A stretch of 64,000 nt of DNA from Streptomyces pluripotens (GCF_000802245.2 NZ_CP021080.1:2232001-2296000); one strand, 5' to 3'; shown: positions 1 to 9,941, counted from the first letter of the stretch. Notes: generated by a model from the letters alone, not told the origin. Numbers and translations are program-made.

Positions 1-145
1 GCGGCGGGCCGCCCTGGGTGCGCAGGGTGCGGCTGCCCGCCTCGATCACCGCAAGGTCGGGGTCGCGGTCGGTCTCGGCCGCGACGATCTCGTCAAAGTG
101 GTCGAGGGGGTCGGGCGTGTCACTGGTGCCGGGGTGGTCGCTCAC
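1..145 (-). CDS. folC: Bifunctional folylpolyglutamate/dihydrofolate synthase, N-terminal fragment
   Basis: Only the first 48 codons lie in the window; the gene continues past base 1. From a GTG at 145 the peptide begins VSDHPGTSDTP and continues with acidic segments (DHFDEIVAAETDRDPD, then a stretch ending TLRTQGGPP). This resembles the N-terminus of streptomycete FolC, which adds glutamates to folates in the cytoplasm. It follows valS on the same strand after about 90 bases, and valS-folC is the usual streptomycete order, so the two are probably co-transcribed. The enzyme's ATP-binding and Mur-ligase motifs are outside the window, so the call rests on the N-terminus and the neighbour. Confidence 0.7.
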   Translation of the reverse strand, partial: MSDHPGTSDTPDPLDHFDEIVAAETDRDPDLAVIEAGSRTLRTQGGPP

Positions 146-173
146 GGGGCCCAGTGTACGTACTCACGGCTGT

Positions 174-202
174 GGGCCCGGCGCCTACTCCGCGCCGGGC
201 CC
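174..202 (-). terminator. Hairpin between valS and folC
   Basis: An 11-bp perfect inverted repeat (GGGCCCGGCGC at 174-184 and its complement at 192-202) with a 7-base loop lies just after the valS stop. There is no T-run. It could be a weak terminator or a processing stem between the two genes. Confidence 0.45.
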
Positions 203-236
203 GCGTTCCTCCGCGTCTGCGGGGAGCAGCTGCCGA

Positions 237-2861
237 TCAGCTGGCCGGCAGCTTGGCCAGCTGGTTCTCGATGCGCACGATGTCCTCCTCGGCCTTGGCC
301 AGACGCGTGCGAATCTTGTCCACGACATGGTCCGGTGCCTTCGCGAGGAACGCCTCGTTGCCCAGCTTGGCATCGGCCTGCTGGCGCTCCTTCTCTGCCG
401 CCGCCAGGTCCTTCGCGAGGCGCTTGCGCTCGGCGGCCACGTCGATCGTGCCGGAGAGGTCGAGGGCGACCTCGGCACCGGCGACCGGCAAGGTGGCCGT
501 GGCCGTGAAGGACTCGCCCTCCGGCTGCAGGCGCAGCAGTTGGCGGATAGCGGCCTCGTGCGGGGCGAGGGCGGTGCCGTCCAGCATCAGGCGGGCCGGG
601 ACGCGCTGGCCGGGCTGGAGGCCCTGGTCGGCGCGGAAACGGCGGACCTCCGTGATGACGGACTGGAGGGTCTCGATCTCCCGCTCGGCGTCGGCGTCAC
701 GGAAGCCGCTGTCCTGCGGCCAGTCGGCGATGACGACCGACTCGCCGCCGGTCAGCGTCGTCCACAGGGTCTCGGTCACGAACGGGACCACCGGGTGCAG
801 CAGCCTGAGGGTGACGTCGAGGACCTCGCCCAGGACGCGCTTGCTGACCTCAGCCGGTTCGCCGCCCGCCTGGAAGACGGTCTTGGACAGCTCGACGTAC
901 CAGTCGAAGACCTCGTCCCACGCGAAGTGGAAGAGGGTGTCGGACAACTTGGCGAACTGGAAGTCGTCGTAGTGCGCGTCGACTTCGGCGACGACGGAGT
1001 TGAGACGGGAGAGGATCCAGCGGTCCGTCGCCGACATCGCTGACGGCGCGGGGAGCGGGCCCTGGACCGTGGCGCCGTTCATCAGCGCGAAGCGAGTGGC
1101 GTTCCAGATCTTGTTGGCGAAATTGCGGGAGCCCTGGACCCAGTCCTCGCCGATCGGAACGTCGACGCCCGGGTTGGCGCCGCGGGCCAAAGTGAAGCGC
1201 AGGGCATCGGAGCCGTACTTGTCCATCCAGTCCAGCGGGTTGACCGCGTTGCCGAAGGACTTCGACATCTTCTTGCCGAACTGGTCGCGGACCATGCCGT
1301 GCAGGGCGATGGTGTGGAACGGCGGGGTGCCGTCCATCGCGTACAGACCGAACATCATCATCCGGGCGACCCAGAAGAAGAGGATGTCGTAGCCGGTGAC
1401 GAGGACGGAGTTCGGGTAGAACTTCGCGAGCGACTCGGTCTGTTCCGGCCAGCCGAGGGTGGAGAAGGGCCACAGGCCGGAGGAGAACCAGGTGTCGAGG
1501 ACGTCGGTGTCCTGGTGCCAGCCCTCGCCGGCCGGAGGCTCCTCGTCGGGACCGACGCACACGGTCTCACCGTTCGGGCCGTACCAGACGGGGATGCGGT
1601 GGCCCCACCACAACTGCCGTGAGATGCACCAGTCGTGGAGGTTGTCGACCCAGTCGAAGTACCGCTTCTCCATCTCCTGGGGATGGATCTTGACGCGACC
1701 GTCGCGGACGGCATCGCCCGCCGCCTTCGCCAGCGGGCCGACCTTGACCCACCACTGCATGGACAGGCGCGGCTCGATGCTGGTCTTGCATCGCGAGCAG
1801 TGGCCGACGGAGTGGACGTAGGGCCGCTTCTCGGCGACGATCCGCCCCTCGGCGCGCAGGGCAGCGACGATGGCGGAGCGGGCCTCCAGCCGATCCAGGC
1901 CTTGGAACGGTCCGTGGGCCGTGATGACCGCGTGTTCGTCCATCACGGTGATGGACGGCAGGTCGTGCCGCTGGCCGATCTCGAAGTCGTTCGGGTCGTG
2001 GGCCGGGGTGACCTTGACGGCGCCGGTGCCGAACTCCGGGTCGACGTGGGCGTCCGCGACGACCGGGATGGAACGGTCGGTCAGCGGAAGCTTGACGAGC
2101 TGGCCGATCAGGTGCTTGTAGCGCTCGTCGTCCGGGTGGACGGCGACGGCGGTGTCGCCGAGCATCGTCTCGGCACGGGTGGTGGCGACGACGATGGAGT
2201 CCTCCCCGTCGCCGTAACGCATCGAGACCAACTCGCCGTCGTCGTCCTGGTACTCGACCTCGATGTCCGAGATGGCCGTCAGACAGCGCGGGCACCAGTT
2301 GATGATGCGCTCGGCACGGTAGATCAGGCCGTCGTCGTAGAGACGCTTGAAGATGGTCTGGACGGCCTGGGACAGGCCCTCGTCCATGGTGAAGCGCTCC
2401 CGGGACCAGGCGACGCCGTCACCGAGGCGACGCATCTGCCCGCCGATCTGGCCACCGGACTCGGCCTTCCACTGCCAGACCCGGTCGACGAACGCCTCAC
2501 GGCCCAGGTCGTGGCGGGACTTGCCCTCCTTGGCCAGCTCGCGCTCGACCACGTTCTGCGTGGCGATGCCCGCGTGGTCCATGCCGGGCTGCCACAGCGT
2601 CTCGTGGCCCTGCATGCGCTTGCGGCGGGTCAGCGCGTCGATGAGGGTGTGCTCGAAGGCGTGCCCCAGGTGCAGGCTGCCGGTGACGTTCGGGGGCGGG
2701 ATGACGATCGTGTAAGGCGGCTTGTCGCTCTGCGCGTTCGCCTCGAAGTAACCGCGCTCTACCCAGCGCTCGTACAGCGGCCCCTCTACATCGGCCGGCG
2801 CGTACTGGGTCGGCAGTTCGGGGTCGGGCGCGGGTGGCTGCTGCTGAGCGTTCTCGGTCAC
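237..2861 (-). CDS. valS: Valyl-tRNA synthetase
   Basis: Class I aminoacyl-tRNA synthetase that charges tRNA-Val in the cytoplasm and hydrolyses mischarged Thr-tRNA-Val. It has 874 residues, the usual length. The HIGH box is seen as [14 protein letters not shown] near residue 46, the KMSKS box as [10 protein letters not shown], the editing (CP1) domain with [17 protein letters not shown] lies between them, and the C-terminal tail ([17 protein letters not shown]) is the tRNA-binding coiled coil. The frame stays open another 101 codons upstream, but that stretch is Arg/Pro-rich and lacks family similarity. The GTG at 2861 (VTENAQQQ) precedes the first conserved block ([20 protein letters not shown]) and is the likely start. 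It is divergent from the repeat-rich membrane protein gene at 3154. Confidence 0.97.
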   Translation of the reverse strand: MTENAQQQPPAPDPELPTQYAPADVEGPLYERWVERGYFEANAQSDKPPYTIVIPPPNVTGSLHLGHAFEHTLIDALTRRKRMQGHETLWQPGMDHAGIATQNVVERELAKEGKSRHDLGREAFVDRVWQWKAESGGQIGGQMRRLGDGVAWSRERFTMDEGLSQAVQTIFKRLYDDGLIYRAERIINWCPRCLTAISDIEVEYQDDDGELVSMRYGDGEDSIVVATTRAETMLGDTAVAVHPDDERYKHLIGQLVKLPLTDRSIPVVADAHVDPEFGTGAVKVTPAHDPNDFEIGQRHDLPSITVMDEHAVITAHGPFQGLDRLEARSAIVAALRAEGRIVAEKRPYVHSVGHCSRCKTSIEPRLSMQWWVKVGPLAKAAGDAVRDGRVKIHPQEMEKRYFDWVDNLHDWCISRQLWWGHRIPVWYGPNGETVCVGPDEEPPAGEGWHQDTDVLDTWFSSGLWPFSTLGWPEQTESLAKFYPNSVLVTGYDILFFWVARMMMFGLYAMDGTPPFHTIALHGMVRDQFGKKMSKSFGNAVNPLDWMDKYGSDALRFTLARGANPGVDVPIGEDWVQGSRNFANKIWNATRFALMNGATVQGPLPAPSAMSATDRWILSRLNSVVAEVDAHYDDFQFAKLSDTLFHFAWDEVFDWYVELSKTVFQAGGEPAEVSKRVLGEVLDVTLRLLHPVVPFVTETLWTTLTGGESVVIADWPQDSGFRDADAEREIETLQSVITEVRRFRADQGLQPGQRVPARLMLDGTALAPHEAAIRQLLRLQPEGESFTATATLPVAGAEVALDLSGTIDVAAERKRLAKDLAAAEKERQQADAKLGNEAFLAKAPDHVVDKIRTRLAKAEEDIVRIENQLAKLPAS

Positions 2862-3153
2862 GGGGGTCAGTTTAGAGGTGTCGCCGTGCGGTCCCGAAAC
2901 GCGTTTGCTCTCCGGCGTCCTCTCCTGCACGATCCGCTGCGGGTTCCCGGCCTCCGTCCTGCCCCGGGCCCGTCGGCGGCGCCCGTGCCCGCAGTCGCTC
3001 GCCGGTCGTGCACGACCGGCGAGCGGCGCAGCACGTCGACGACCGGGTACCGACCGAACCCCCAGGACCAACCGAACCCCCGCCATTCTGCCTCCGGGCA
3101 CGGCACGCCAAGATGTGAAAAGCGCATAAACAACGGAGGGGACTGAGAACGTC
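2862..3153. other. Divergent intergenic region, valS / repeat membrane protein
   Basis: A 292-base gap between divergent starts. Only the ribosome binding site for the rightward gene (ACGGAGGGGA near 3134) is clear. No T-box or riboswitch structure was recognised upstream of valS. Confidence 0.4.
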
Positions 3154-4245
3154 ATGAGCAGCAACCAGCCGGGTCCATACGGTCAGCAGCCACAGCAGCC
3201 GGGCCCGTACGGCCAGCCGGGACAGCCGGGTCCGTACGGTCAACAGCCGCAGGCCCCTCAGCCCGGCCCGTACGGTCAACAGCCGCAAGCCCCTCAGCCC
3301 GGCCCGTACGGTCAACAGCCGCAAGCCCCTCAGCCCGGCCCGTACGGCCAACAGCCGCAAGCCCCTCAGCCCGGCCCGTACGGCCAACAGCCGCAAGCCC
3401 CTCAGCCCGGCCCGTACGGCCAACAGCCGCAAGCCCCTCAGCCCGGCTACGGCTACGGCTACCCGCAGCAGGGCGTGCCGGAGCAGCCGAATCCTTATGG
3501 GCAGCAGCAGCCCGCTTACGGCCAGCAGCCCTACGGCATGCCTCAGGCACCGGTGCCGGGTGGCGGCAAGAAGAAGACCGGGTTGATCATAGGCACGGTG
3601 GCCGTGGTAGCCGCCGTGGCGGTGGGCGTGTACTTCGTGGTCAGCGGAAGCGGTGGGAGCAGCGGGGGCGGCATCGCGGACGACGGACCGCACAAGTTGA
3701 CGACTCCGGCAACGGTGCTCAGCGAGTACAAGAAGTCGAAGAGCGACAGCGGCAGCATGACGGAGAAGGACCTGAAGGACGCCGAGAAGTGGGGCGTGCA
3801 CAACCCGAAGGACGTCACCGCCGAGTACGAGTCCGGGGACGACAACAACCCGCTGAGCAAGAAGATGATCGAGTTCGCCGGCGTCTACGGCACGATCGAC
3901 GACCCCGAGAAGACCGTCGACGCGATGTTCGCCTACCTGAAGGCGCAGAGCACGAAGGACGACGAGGACAAGTACACGCTGCAGGGCGAACCGGTGACGT
4001 ACAAGCCGGCGGGACTCAACGGTGCGGTCCTGAAGTGCCAGCAGGCCAAGGGCGCGAACTCCGAGAGCGACTCCGGAGGGCCCAAGGAGTTCAGCGTCGA
4101 CTTCTGCATCTGGGGTGACCACAGCACCCTCGGCGTCGTCATGCCGATGGACATCGCCACCCTTGCGGCCGGCCGGTCCAGCGACCCCGCCACGGATGCC
4201 GAACTGACGGCGAAGCTCCGCAACGAGGTTCGGGTCAAGGCCTGA
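3154..4245 (+). CDS. Pro/Gln-rich repeat single-pass membrane protein
   Basis: 363 residues starting at ATG 3154 behind ACGGAGGGGA. Residues 1-130 are low complexity and contain six near-identical 12-residue units, [13 protein letters not shown] basic stretch (GGGKKKTG) leads into one membrane helix near residues 142-163 ([21 protein letters not shown]). A Gly/Ser linker follows, then an outer domain of about 190 residues that is Asp/Lys-rich and has two cysteines (LKCQQAK and DFCIWGD) that may form a disulfide. Cytoplasmic Pro/Gln/Tyr-rich heads on single-pass proteins are common in actinobacteria, but the function is not known. It converges on clpX, and the two are separated by a long palindrome. 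Confidence 0.85.
   Translation: MSSNQPGPYGQQPQQPGPYGQPGQPGPYGQQPQAPQPGPYGQQPQAPQPGPYGQQPQAPQPGPYGQQPQAPQPGPYGQQPQAPQPGPYGQQPQAPQPGYGYGYPQQGVPEQPNPYGQQQPAYGQQPYGMPQAPVPGGGKKKTGLIIGTVAVVAAVAVGVYFVVSGSGGSSGGGIADDGPHKLTTPATVLSEYKKSKSDSGSMTEKDLKDAEKWGVHNPKDVTAEYESGDDNNPLSKKMIEFAGVYGTIDDPEKTVDAMFAYLKAQSTKDDEDKYTLQGEPVTYKPAGLNGAVLKCQQAKGANSESDSGGPKEFSVDFCIWGDHSTLGVVMPMDIATLAAGRSSDPATDAELTAKLRNEVRVKA
3229..3444 (+). repeat. Six tandem 36-bp repeats inside the Pro/Gln-rich gene
   Basis: Six consecutive 36-base units at 3229, 3265, 3301, 3337, 3373 and 3409, differing by only one or two bases (GGTCAACAG versus GGCCAACAG, CAGGCC versus CAAGCC). Each codes for [12 protein letters not shown]. Near-identity at DNA level suggests recent expansion by slippage or unequal recombination. 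Confidence 0.95.
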
Positions 4246-4258
4246 CCCCGACGGCGGC

Positions 4259-4304
4259 GACGTGGGAAGGGCCCAGGTCCATGGACCTGGGCCCTTCCCA
4301 CGTC
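4259..4304. terminator. Bidirectional terminator: perfect 46-bp palindrome
   Basis: The sequence reads identically on both strands over 46 bases, with its centre at CCATGG (4279-4284) and arms beginning GACGTGGGAAGGGCCC. It lies 13 bases after the membrane protein stop and about 20 bases from the clpX stop, so it can end transcription from both converging genes. There is no T-run, as is common for streptomycete terminators. Confidence 0.85.
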
Positions 4305-4324
4305 GGTCGTGCGTGCGACTGTGC

Positions 4325-5611
4325 CTACGCCGTCTTCTGTTCCCCCGAGCCACGACCCCGCGCGTCCCGGGGGATCAGGGTCGGGTTGACGTTGGACAGG
4401 ACCACGTCGGCCGTGATGACGACGCGGGCGACGTCCTTCCGGGACGGGACCTCGTACATCACGCCTTGGAGGACCTCCTCCATGATGGCGCGCAGGCCGC
4501 GGGCGCCGGTCTGGCGGAGGATGGCCTGATCGGCGATGGCCTCCAGGGCCTCACGCTCGAAGTCCAGCTCCACACCGTCGAGTTCGAAGAGCCGCTGATA
4601 CTGCTTGACCAGGGCGTTGCGGGGCTCCACCAGGATCTTGAGCAGGGCTTCGCGGTCCAGGTTGTGGACCGAGGTGATCACCGGAAGGCGGCCGATGAAC
4701 TCGGGGATCATGCCGAACTTGACCAGGTCCTCCGGCATGACGTCCTCGAAGACGTCCTTGGAGTCCAGCTCGCGCTTGGAGAGGATGGTGGCGCCGAAGC
4801 CGATGCCCTTGGCGCCGGCCCGCGCCTCGATGATCTTCTCCAGCCCTGCGAAGGCGCCGCCCACGATGAACAGGACGTTCGTCGTGTCGATCTGGATGAA
4901 CTCCTGGTGCGGGTGCTTGCGGCCACCCTGCGGCGGGACCGAGGCGGTGGTGCCCTCCAGGATCTTGAGCAGGGCCTGCTGAACACCCTCCCCGCTGACG
5001 TCCCGGGTGATCGAGGGGTTCTCGCTCTTGCGGGCCACCTTGTCGATCTCGTCGATGTAGATGATCCCGGTCTCGGCCTTCTTGACGTCGTAGTCGGCCG
5101 CCTGGATGAGCTTGAGGAGGATGTTCTCCACGTCCTCGCCGACGTAGCCCGCCTCGGTGAGCGCCGTGGCGTCGGCGATCGCGAAGGGGACGTTCAGCAT
5201 GCGTGCCAGGGTCTGTGCGAGGAGGGTCTTGCCGGAGCCCGTGGGGCCGAGGAGGAGGATGTTGGACTTCGCCAGCTCGATCGCGTCGTCCCTGCCGGCC
5301 GCGCCGCCGTTCTCGCCTGCCTGGACGCGCTTGTAGTGGTTGTACACCGCGACGGAGAGCGCTTTCTTGGCTGCCTCCTGACCGACTACGTAGCCCTCCA
5401 GGAACTCGTAGATCTCACGGGGCTTGGGCAGTTCCTCCCAGCGGACTTCGCTGGTCTCCGCGAGCTCTTCCTCGATGATCTCGTTACAGAGGTCGATGCA
5501 CTCGTCGCAGATGTACACACCGGGCCCTGCGATGAGCTTCTTGACCTGCTTCTGGCTCTTGCCGCAGAACGAGCACTTGAGCAGATCGCCGCCGTCACCG
5601 ATGCGTGCCAC
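4325..5611 (-). CDS. clpX: ATP-dependent Clp protease ATP-binding subunit ClpX
   Basis: AAA+ unfoldase that recognises substrates and threads them into ClpP. It has 428 residues, a normal length, from GTG 5611. The N-terminal zinc-binding domain has four cysteines (CSFCGK and ICDECIDLC). Walker A is GPTGSGKT, Walker B is IIYIDEIDK, and the pore loop region GYVGEDVEN is present. The C-terminus carries the sensor-2 region ([13 protein letters not shown]). It lies downstream of clpP2 with a 171-base gap containing hairpins, so it may have its own promoter as well as read-through. Confidence 0.98.
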   Translation of the reverse strand: MARIGDGGDLLKCSFCGKSQKQVKKLIAGPGVYICDECIDLCNEIIEEELAETSEVRWEELPKPREIYEFLEGYVVGQEAAKKALSVAVYNHYKRVQAGENGGAAGRDDAIELAKSNILLLGPTGSGKTLLAQTLARMLNVPFAIADATALTEAGYVGEDVENILLKLIQAADYDVKKAETGIIYIDEIDKVARKSENPSITRDVSGEGVQQALLKILEGTTASVPPQGGRKHPHQEFIQIDTTNVLFIVGGAFAGLEKIIEARAGAKGIGFGATILSKRELDSKDVFEDVMPEDLVKFGMIPEFIGRLPVITSVHNLDREALLKILVEPRNALVKQYQRLFELDGVELDFEREALEAIADQAILRQTGARGLRAIMEEVLQGVMYEVPSRKDVARVVITADVVLSNVNPTLIPRDARGRGSGEQKTA

Positions 5612-5699
5612 GGTGTGCTTCCCCTTCGCCTGGGAGCCGCCTGGACACTTTCGAATCCAGCGGCTCCTGGTGCTGCCTTATGTCCGACGGTACCTTGCC

Positions 5700-5756
5700 G
5701 GGCCCCGTGTTCGGGCCCCCCTTGGCAGGGTTCACTTTGACGTGCACCGTGCCAAG
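5700..5756 (-). other. Hairpins between clpP2 and clpX
   Basis: A GGGCCC/GGGCCC stem (5700-5705 and 5713-5718) lies beside a second inverted repeat, CTTGGCA at 5721-5727 with TGCCAAG at 5750-5756. Together they could attenuate transcription from clpP2 into clpX. Confidence 0.4.
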
Positions 5757-5782
5757 AGGGGGCAGAAAGTACGCCCTCCGGG

Positions 5783-6448
5783 TCAGCGGACCTCGGAGTT
5801 GTTGAGCTTGCGGGTGGAGATGATCTGGTCGACGAGGCCGTACTCCAGCGCCTCCTCGGCCGTGAGGATCTTGTCGCGCTCGATGTCCTCGCGGATCTTC
5901 TCGATCGGCTGGTTCGAGTGCTTGGCCAGCATGTTCTCCAGCTGCTCACGCATTCGGGTGAATTCGTTGGCGATGATCTCCAGATCGGAGAGCTGGCCGC
6001 GGCCGGTAGAGCCGGCCGGCTGGTGGATCAGCACGCGTGAGTTCGGCAGCGCCATGCGCTTGCCCGGGGTGCCGGCGGCCAGCAGGATGGCCGCGGCGGA
6101 GGCCGCCTGCCCCATACAGACCGTCTGGATGTCGGGCTTCACGAACTGCATCGTGTCGTAGATCGCCGTCAGGGCGGTCATGTCGCCGCCGGGGCTGTTG
6201 ATGTAGATGGAGATGTCCCGGTCCGGGTCCATCGACTCCAGGCACAGCAACTGCGCCATGACGTCGTTGGCGGAGGCGTCGTCGATCTGGACGCCCAGGA
6301 AGATCACGCGCTCCTCGAAGAGCTTCGCGTAGGGGTCGTACTCGCGGACGCCCTGGGAGGTGCGCTCGACGAAGCGCGGAATGACATAGCGGCTGTCGGG
6401 GCGGGGCCCTTCGTACATGCCGCTCGCGGCGCCGGGGAAGTTACTCAT
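5783..6448 (-). CDS. clpP2: ATP-dependent Clp protease proteolytic subunit ClpP2
   Basis: Serine protease subunit that forms the barrel used by ClpX and ClpC. It has 221 residues and begins [26 protein letters not shown]. The nucleophile serine is in MGQAASAAA, the catalytic histidine in VLIHQPAG, and an aspartate candidate is in [21 protein letters not shown]. It lies 69 bases after clpP1 on the same strand, the standard streptomycete clpP1-clpP2 operon. The two subunits are expected to assemble into mixed complexes. Confidence 0.97.
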   Translation of the reverse strand: MSNFPGAASGMYEGPRPDSRYVIPRFVERTSQGVREYDPYAKLFEERVIFLGVQIDDASANDVMAQLLCLESMDPDRDISIYINSPGGDMTALTAIYDTMQFVKPDIQTVCMGQAASAAAILLAAGTPGKRMALPNSRVLIHQPAGSTGRGQLSDLEIIANEFTRMREQLENMLAKHSNQPIEKIREDIERDKILTAEEALEYGLVDQIISTRKLNNSEVR

Positions 6449-6517
6449 GGTGTGTTCACCGTCCTGATGGCGTTCTGGGGGCTGGGGTCTCGGCGGTGCG
6501 TGGCGTGGCCGGGCCGG

Positions 6518-7135
6518 TCAGGCACCGGTGCCGCCGCCTCCCGGAACACCCGAGGCGTGCGTAATGATCTCGTCAATGAGACCGTACTCCTTGGCCTCTT
6601 CCGGGGTGAACCAGCGGTCGCGGTCACCGTCGCGGACGATCGTCTCCACCGTCTGGCCGGAGTGCAGTGCGGTCAACTCGGACATGCGCTTCTTGGTGCG
6701 CATCAGGTACTCGGCCTGGATCTTGATGTCCGAGACCGTGCCGCCGAGGCCCGCGGAGCCCTGGTGCATCATGATGTCGGCGTGCGGCAGCGCGAAGCGC
6801 TTGCCCGCGGCACCACCGGTGAGCAGGAACTGGCCCATCGAGGCAGCCATGCCCATGGCGATCGTGACCACGTCGTTCGGGATGTACTGCATGGTGTCGT
6901 AGATCGCCATGCCAGCCGTCACCGAGCCGCCCGGGCTGTTGATGTAGAGGTAGATGTCCTTGTCCGGGTCGGCGGCGAGCAGCAGCAGCTGCGCGGTGAT
7001 CTTATTGGCGATCTCGTCATCGACCTGCTGGCCGAGGAAGATGATCCGCTCGCCGAGCAGCCGGTTGTAGACCTGGTCGCCGAGACCACCACTGATGGAA
7101 GGCTCGCCGGCGGCGGAGGGCATCAGATTCGTCAC
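6518..7135 (-). CDS. clpP1: ATP-dependent Clp protease proteolytic subunit ClpP1
   Basis: 205-residue ClpP paralogue, first gene of the clpP1-clpP2 pair. The nucleophile serine is in GMAASMGQ, the catalytic histidine in IMMHQGSAG, and the acidic residue in [19 protein letters not shown]. The start is taken as GTG 7135 ([10 protein letters not shown]); an ATG five codons later is possible. The C-terminus is Gly-rich ([10 protein letters not shown]). A ClgR-type box lies about 140 bases upstream, consistent with the known activation of clpP1-clpP2 by ClgR in Streptomyces. Confidence 0.97.
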   Translation of the reverse strand: MTNLMPSAAGEPSISGGLGDQVYNRLLGERIIFLGQQVDDEIANKITAQLLLLAADPDKDIYLYINSPGGSVTAGMAIYDTMQYIPNDVVTIAMGMAASMGQFLLTGGAAGKRFALPHADIMMHQGSAGLGGTVSDIKIQAEYLMRTKKRMSELTALHSGQTVETIVRDGDRDRWFTPEEAKEYGLIDEIITHASGVPGGGGTGA

Positions 7136-7272
7136 GTATCCACCTGCTCGTCTTACGACGGCGCCGGGGCCGTCTTCACGTGTTCGTGCCGGGGGCTTCA
7201 GGGGACTCCCCTGCCCTCGTATTCATGGACCCTAACGCTCAGGCCCCTTCGGGGAATCCCGGAGATGGGAGT

Positions 7273-7286
7273 GTTCGCCGGGGGCG
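7273..7286. promoter_or_regulatory. Putative ClgR box upstream of clpP1
   Basis: GTTCGC at 7273, five bases, then GCG at 7284 exactly matches the ClgR consensus GTTCGC-N5-GCG reported for Streptomyces clp genes. It lies 138-151 bases upstream of the clpP1 start, a reasonable activator position. The match and distance are read from the sequence; ClgR binding is inferred. Confidence 0.7.
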
Positions 7287-7419
7287 TAGCGACGGACTCC
7301 GCCGAGGGGGTCCGGTGCGGTTTGCGGGGAGTGGTGCGGGAATCCCCGGACCACCGCCGAGCCGGGCCCGCCGGGCGGCTCCGCCGCCTCGGAATCCGCG
7401 CCCCGTCCGTGCACGACGA

Positions 7420-7453
7420 ACGGGCCCCGGGGAAGTCCCCAGGGCCCGTCGTA
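7420..7453 (-). terminator. Terminator after tig
   Basis: Inverted repeat with ACGGGCCC at 7420-7427, GGGGA/TCCCC inside, and GGGCCCGT at 7442-7449. It sits 28 bases past the tig stop and upstream of the clpP1 promoter region. Confidence 0.7.
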
Positions 7454-7480
7454 GGTACGTCGGAGATGCCGCGGGACCGC

Positions 7481-8854
7481 TCAGCCCTCGGTCTTCTCCG
7501 CGGCGGACTCGGCGACCTCGGACTCGGCGGCCTCGGTCTCCTCCTCGTCGTCCAGGTCGACGATCTCGCCGTTGGTGTCCTTGACCGTGGCGGACTCGAC
7601 CACGACGGCCAGGGCCTTGCCGCGGGCCACCTCGCCGACCAGGAGCGGCACCTGGCCACCCTCGACGACGGCCTGGGCGAACTGGTCGGGCGACATGCCG
7701 GAGGACGCCGCACGTCGCATGAGGTGCTCGGTGAGCTCCTCCTGGTTGACGTTCAGCTGCTCCTTCTTGACCAGCTCGTCGAGGACGAACTGGGTCTTGA
7801 TGCCCTTGACCGCGGCCTCGCGGGTCTCGGTGTCGAACTCCTCGGCCGTCTTGCCCTGGATCTCCAGGTACTTGTCGAGGTCGAGGCCCATCTGGCCGAG
7901 CTGGTGGTGCTCCAGGTTGTGCTTGCGGGTGTTGATCTCATCCTCGAGCAGCTTCTCGGGGACGGGGACCTCGACCAGCTCGAGCAGCTTCTCCAGGACG
8001 CGCTCCTGCGCCTGCGTGGCCTGGTCGAACTGCTTCATGTCCGCGAGGCGCTTGCGGCTGTCGGCCCTCAGCTCCTCCAGGGTGTCGAACTCGGACGCGA
8101 GCTGTGCGAACTCGTCGTCCAGCTCAGGCAGTTCACGGGCAGCGACCTGGGTGACCTTGACGGTGACCTCAGCTTCCTTGCCCGCGGCGGAGCCGCCCTT
8201 CAGCTCGGAGGTGAAGGTGGCCTCGCCGCCGGCCTCCAGGCCCTTGACGGCGTCGTCGATGCCGTCCAGCAGCTCACCGGAGCCGATGGTGTAGGAGACG
8301 CCGCTGGCGATGCCGTCTTCCAGGACCTCGCCGTCGACCTTGGCCTCAAGGTCGATGGTGACGACGTCGCCGTCCTCGGCGGCCCGCTCGACCGGGGAGG
8401 TGGAGGCGAAGCGCTCACGCAGCTGCTCGACGGACTTCTCAAGGTCCTCGTCGGTGACCTCGACGGCGTCGACCTCGACCTCGATGCCGGAGTAGTCCGG
8501 GATCTCCAGGGCGGGGCGGACGTCGACCTCGGCGGTGAAGTTGAGCGTCTCGCCATCCTTCAGCTCGGTGATGTCGACCTCGGGCTGACCGAGCGGGCTC
8601 AGCTCGGCCTCGTTCACCGCCTCGGTGTAGAACTTGGGCAGGGCGTCATTGACGGCCTCCTCCAGCACTGCACCCCGGCCGAACCGCTGGTCGATGACGC
8701 GGGCCGGGATCTTGCCCTTGCGGAACCCCTTCACCGTGACCTGCTGGTTGATCTTCTTGTACGCCGCGTCGAGGCTGTCCTTGAGCTCCTCGAAGGGCAC
8801 CTCGACAGTGAGCCGAACCCGGGTCGGGTTCAGGGTCTCCACGGCGCTCTTCAC
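7481..8854 (-). CDS. tig: Trigger factor (ribosome-associated chaperone, PPIase)
   Basis: Cotranslational chaperone with three domains. The ribosome-binding domain covers about residues 1-115; its usual FRxGKxP signature is seen as GFRKGKIP. The FKBP-type prolyl isomerase domain follows ([19 protein letters not shown]), then the helical C-terminal domain. It has 457 residues and ends in an acidic tail ([15 protein letters not shown]). The GTG at 8854 follows GGAGACC, and the open frame upstream (55 codons) lacks family features. It lies next to clpP1 and clpX, as in many bacteria, grouping folding and degradation genes. Confidence 0.97.
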   Translation of the reverse strand: MKSAVETLNPTRVRLTVEVPFEELKDSLDAAYKKINQQVTVKGFRKGKIPARVIDQRFGRGAVLEEAVNDALPKFYTEAVNEAELSPLGQPEVDITELKDGETLNFTAEVDVRPALEIPDYSGIEVEVDAVEVTDEDLEKSVEQLRERFASTSPVERAAEDGDVVTIDLEAKVDGEVLEDGIASGVSYTIGSGELLDGIDDAVKGLEAGGEATFTSELKGGSAAGKEAEVTVKVTQVAARELPELDDEFAQLASEFDTLEELRADSRKRLADMKQFDQATQAQERVLEKLLELVEVPVPEKLLEDEINTRKHNLEHHQLGQMGLDLDKYLEIQGKTAEEFDTETREAAVKGIKTQFVLDELVKKEQLNVNQEELTEHLMRRAASSGMSPDQFAQAVVEGGQVPLLVGEVARGKALAVVVESATVKDTNGEIVDLDDEEETEAAESEVAESAAEKTEG

Positions 8855-8976
8855 GGTTCGGTCTCCTTGTGGCTGACTGCTTGGGTTCTGCCGGAGCCAG
8901 ACTGGTTCCGGCGGATTTCGCCGCCCGAAGGAGTTCGTAGGCCGAATGGGCCGGGCCGCACGGGCGCGCAGCTTGC

Positions 8977-9005
8977 ATAGTAACCGCAGCCGGTCAGCGC
9001 CCCAA
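8977..9005 (-). promoter_or_regulatory. Putative housekeeping promoter of tig
   Basis: On the minus strand TTGGGG (9005-9000), 17 bases, TACTAT (8982-8977). Spacing and -10 fit a primary sigma factor promoter. The implied leader is about 115 bases. Confidence 0.5.
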
Positions 9006-9034
9006 AAGGCGATCTTCACGGCCCCGCGAGCCGG

Positions 9035-9111
9035 TGGTCGGGGTGGCGGGATTTGAACCCACGGCCTTCCGCTCCCAAAGCGGACGCGCTACCAAGCTGC
9101 GCCACACCCCG
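9035..9111 (-). tRNA. tRNA-Pro (anticodon TGG)
   Basis: 77 bases with an encoded CCA end. The acceptor CGGGGTG pairs with CACCCCG, discriminator A. The anticodon stem TCCGC/GCGGA encloses loop TTTGGGA, giving anticodon TGG. The T-loop GGTTCAAATCC is standard. Confidence 0.97.
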
Positions 9112-9272
9112 TCTGGTGCGACACGTAGGGTACATGCCCTGGCCGCTCGCGTCGGCCGCATTCTCCGCGGCGGCGCGCGTCGCCCCCTCGTGACCGCACT
9201 CGTTGGCCTCAGCGGCGGGCGACCCGCTAGGATGCCTCCAGTGCCGCGGTCACCGACCTGCGGCGCACTCGT

Positions 9273-9343
9273 GCGGGCGTAGCTCAATGGTAGAGCCCTA
9301 GTCTTCCAAACTAGCTACGCGGGTTCGATTCCCGTCGCCCGCT
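9273..9343 (+). tRNA. tRNA-Gly (anticodon TCC)
   Basis: 71 bases without encoded CCA. The acceptor GCGGGCG pairs with CGCCCGC, discriminator T. The anticodon stem CTAGT/ACTAG encloses CTTCCAA, giving anticodon TCC. The T-loop is GGTTCGATTCC. Confidence 0.97.
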
Positions 9344-9349
9344 CTGTCC

Positions 9350-9400
9350 AGCCCGGGGCCGGACCGGAGGATCGTGCCTCCGGCCCGGCCCCGGGCTGTT
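9350..9400 (+). terminator. Terminator after tRNA-Gly
   Basis: A 13-bp perfect outer stem (AGCCCGGGGCCGG at 9350-9362, complement at 9385-9397) encloses an inner GGAGG/CCTCC stem; GTT follows. It begins 7 bases after the tRNA. Confidence 0.85.
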
Positions 9401-9746
9401 CCACCAGGACCCGGCCTTTCCCGGGAACTCCAGATCCGGGCTCCCGACCTGGGACACGGAGCGTGACCGGCCAGGGGTACGCGACGGGACGGCGGTGCCG
9501 CCCGAGTCGCGGCCGGAACCGTCTTGGGGGCACGCCCTCCAGGACATGTCCGCGGACGAGGTGGTGGGAGCGCCCTCCCGGGCGAGCGGTGCCGGGAGTG
9601 GGGGCGCCACACGGCCCACACCGATGCCAAACCGACGACGCGGCCCCGACCCACGATCGACGCTCCCCGCCAGGCCGGAGTCGCGCGGCGCCACGCCCCT
9701 GCGTCCCCCGCCGAGTCCCCGTTCGCCCGAGGGCCACCTCGCCGGG
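9401..9746. other. Intergenic stretch without recognised genes
   Basis: About 345 bases of high-GC sequence between the tRNA terminator and the small membrane protein. Frames open on both strands are Arg/Pro-rich and overlap one another, typical of non-coding high-GC DNA. Nothing else was recognised. Confidence 0.5.
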
Positions 9747-9941
9747 TCAGAACTTGATCGAGTTGATGGAGTCCGCTATCGAGTTCAGGAAGCGAGTGAT
9801 GGAGGGCGCCATGCCGGTCGAGGCGAGGAAGAAGCCGAGGAGGATGGCGACGATGGCGGGGCCGGCCTTGATGTTCCCCCCTCGGATCAACACCGCCAGG
9901 ATGATCGCCAACAGCAGCACCACAGACAGTGAAATGGCCAC
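9747..9941 (-). CDS. Small two-helix membrane protein
   Basis: 64 residues from GTG 9941. Two hydrophobic helices (about residues 2-19, SLSVVLLLAIILAVLI, and 27-44, GPAIVAILLGFFLAST) are joined by a short RGGNIKAG loop, with an amphipathic tail (ITRFLNSIADSINSIKF). The composition differs sharply from the Arg-rich shadow frames around it, and small proteins of this shape recur in streptomycetes. The function is unknown. No strong ribosome binding site precedes the GTG (AGGGTG is about 9 bases upstream). Confidence 0.75.
   Translation of the reverse strand: MAISLSVVLLLAIILAVLIRGGNIKAGPAIVAILLGFFLASTGMAPSITRFLNSIADSINSIKF

Noticed and set aside
2862..3153. T-box leader upstream of valS
   Set aside because: No specifier loop, conserved T-box sequence or terminator/antiterminator pair could be seen.
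237..3164. 975-codon version of valS
   Set aside because: The first 101 codons are Arg/Gly/Pro-rich, cross the divergent gene's start and match nothing in the family; GTG 2861 is preferred.
3229..3444. CRISPR-like array
   Set aside because: The 36-base repeats are directly abutting with no spacers and are in frame in a protein gene.
4262..5740. 492-codon plus-strand frame over clpX
   Set aside because: Complementary shadow of clpX, with no motifs.
6452..8980. 842-codon open frame on the plus strand
   Set aside because: It lies antisense to clpP1 and tig, which have clear family motifs. Its translation is Leu/Gly/Asp/Val-rich without motifs, the usual shadow of high-GC coding DNA.
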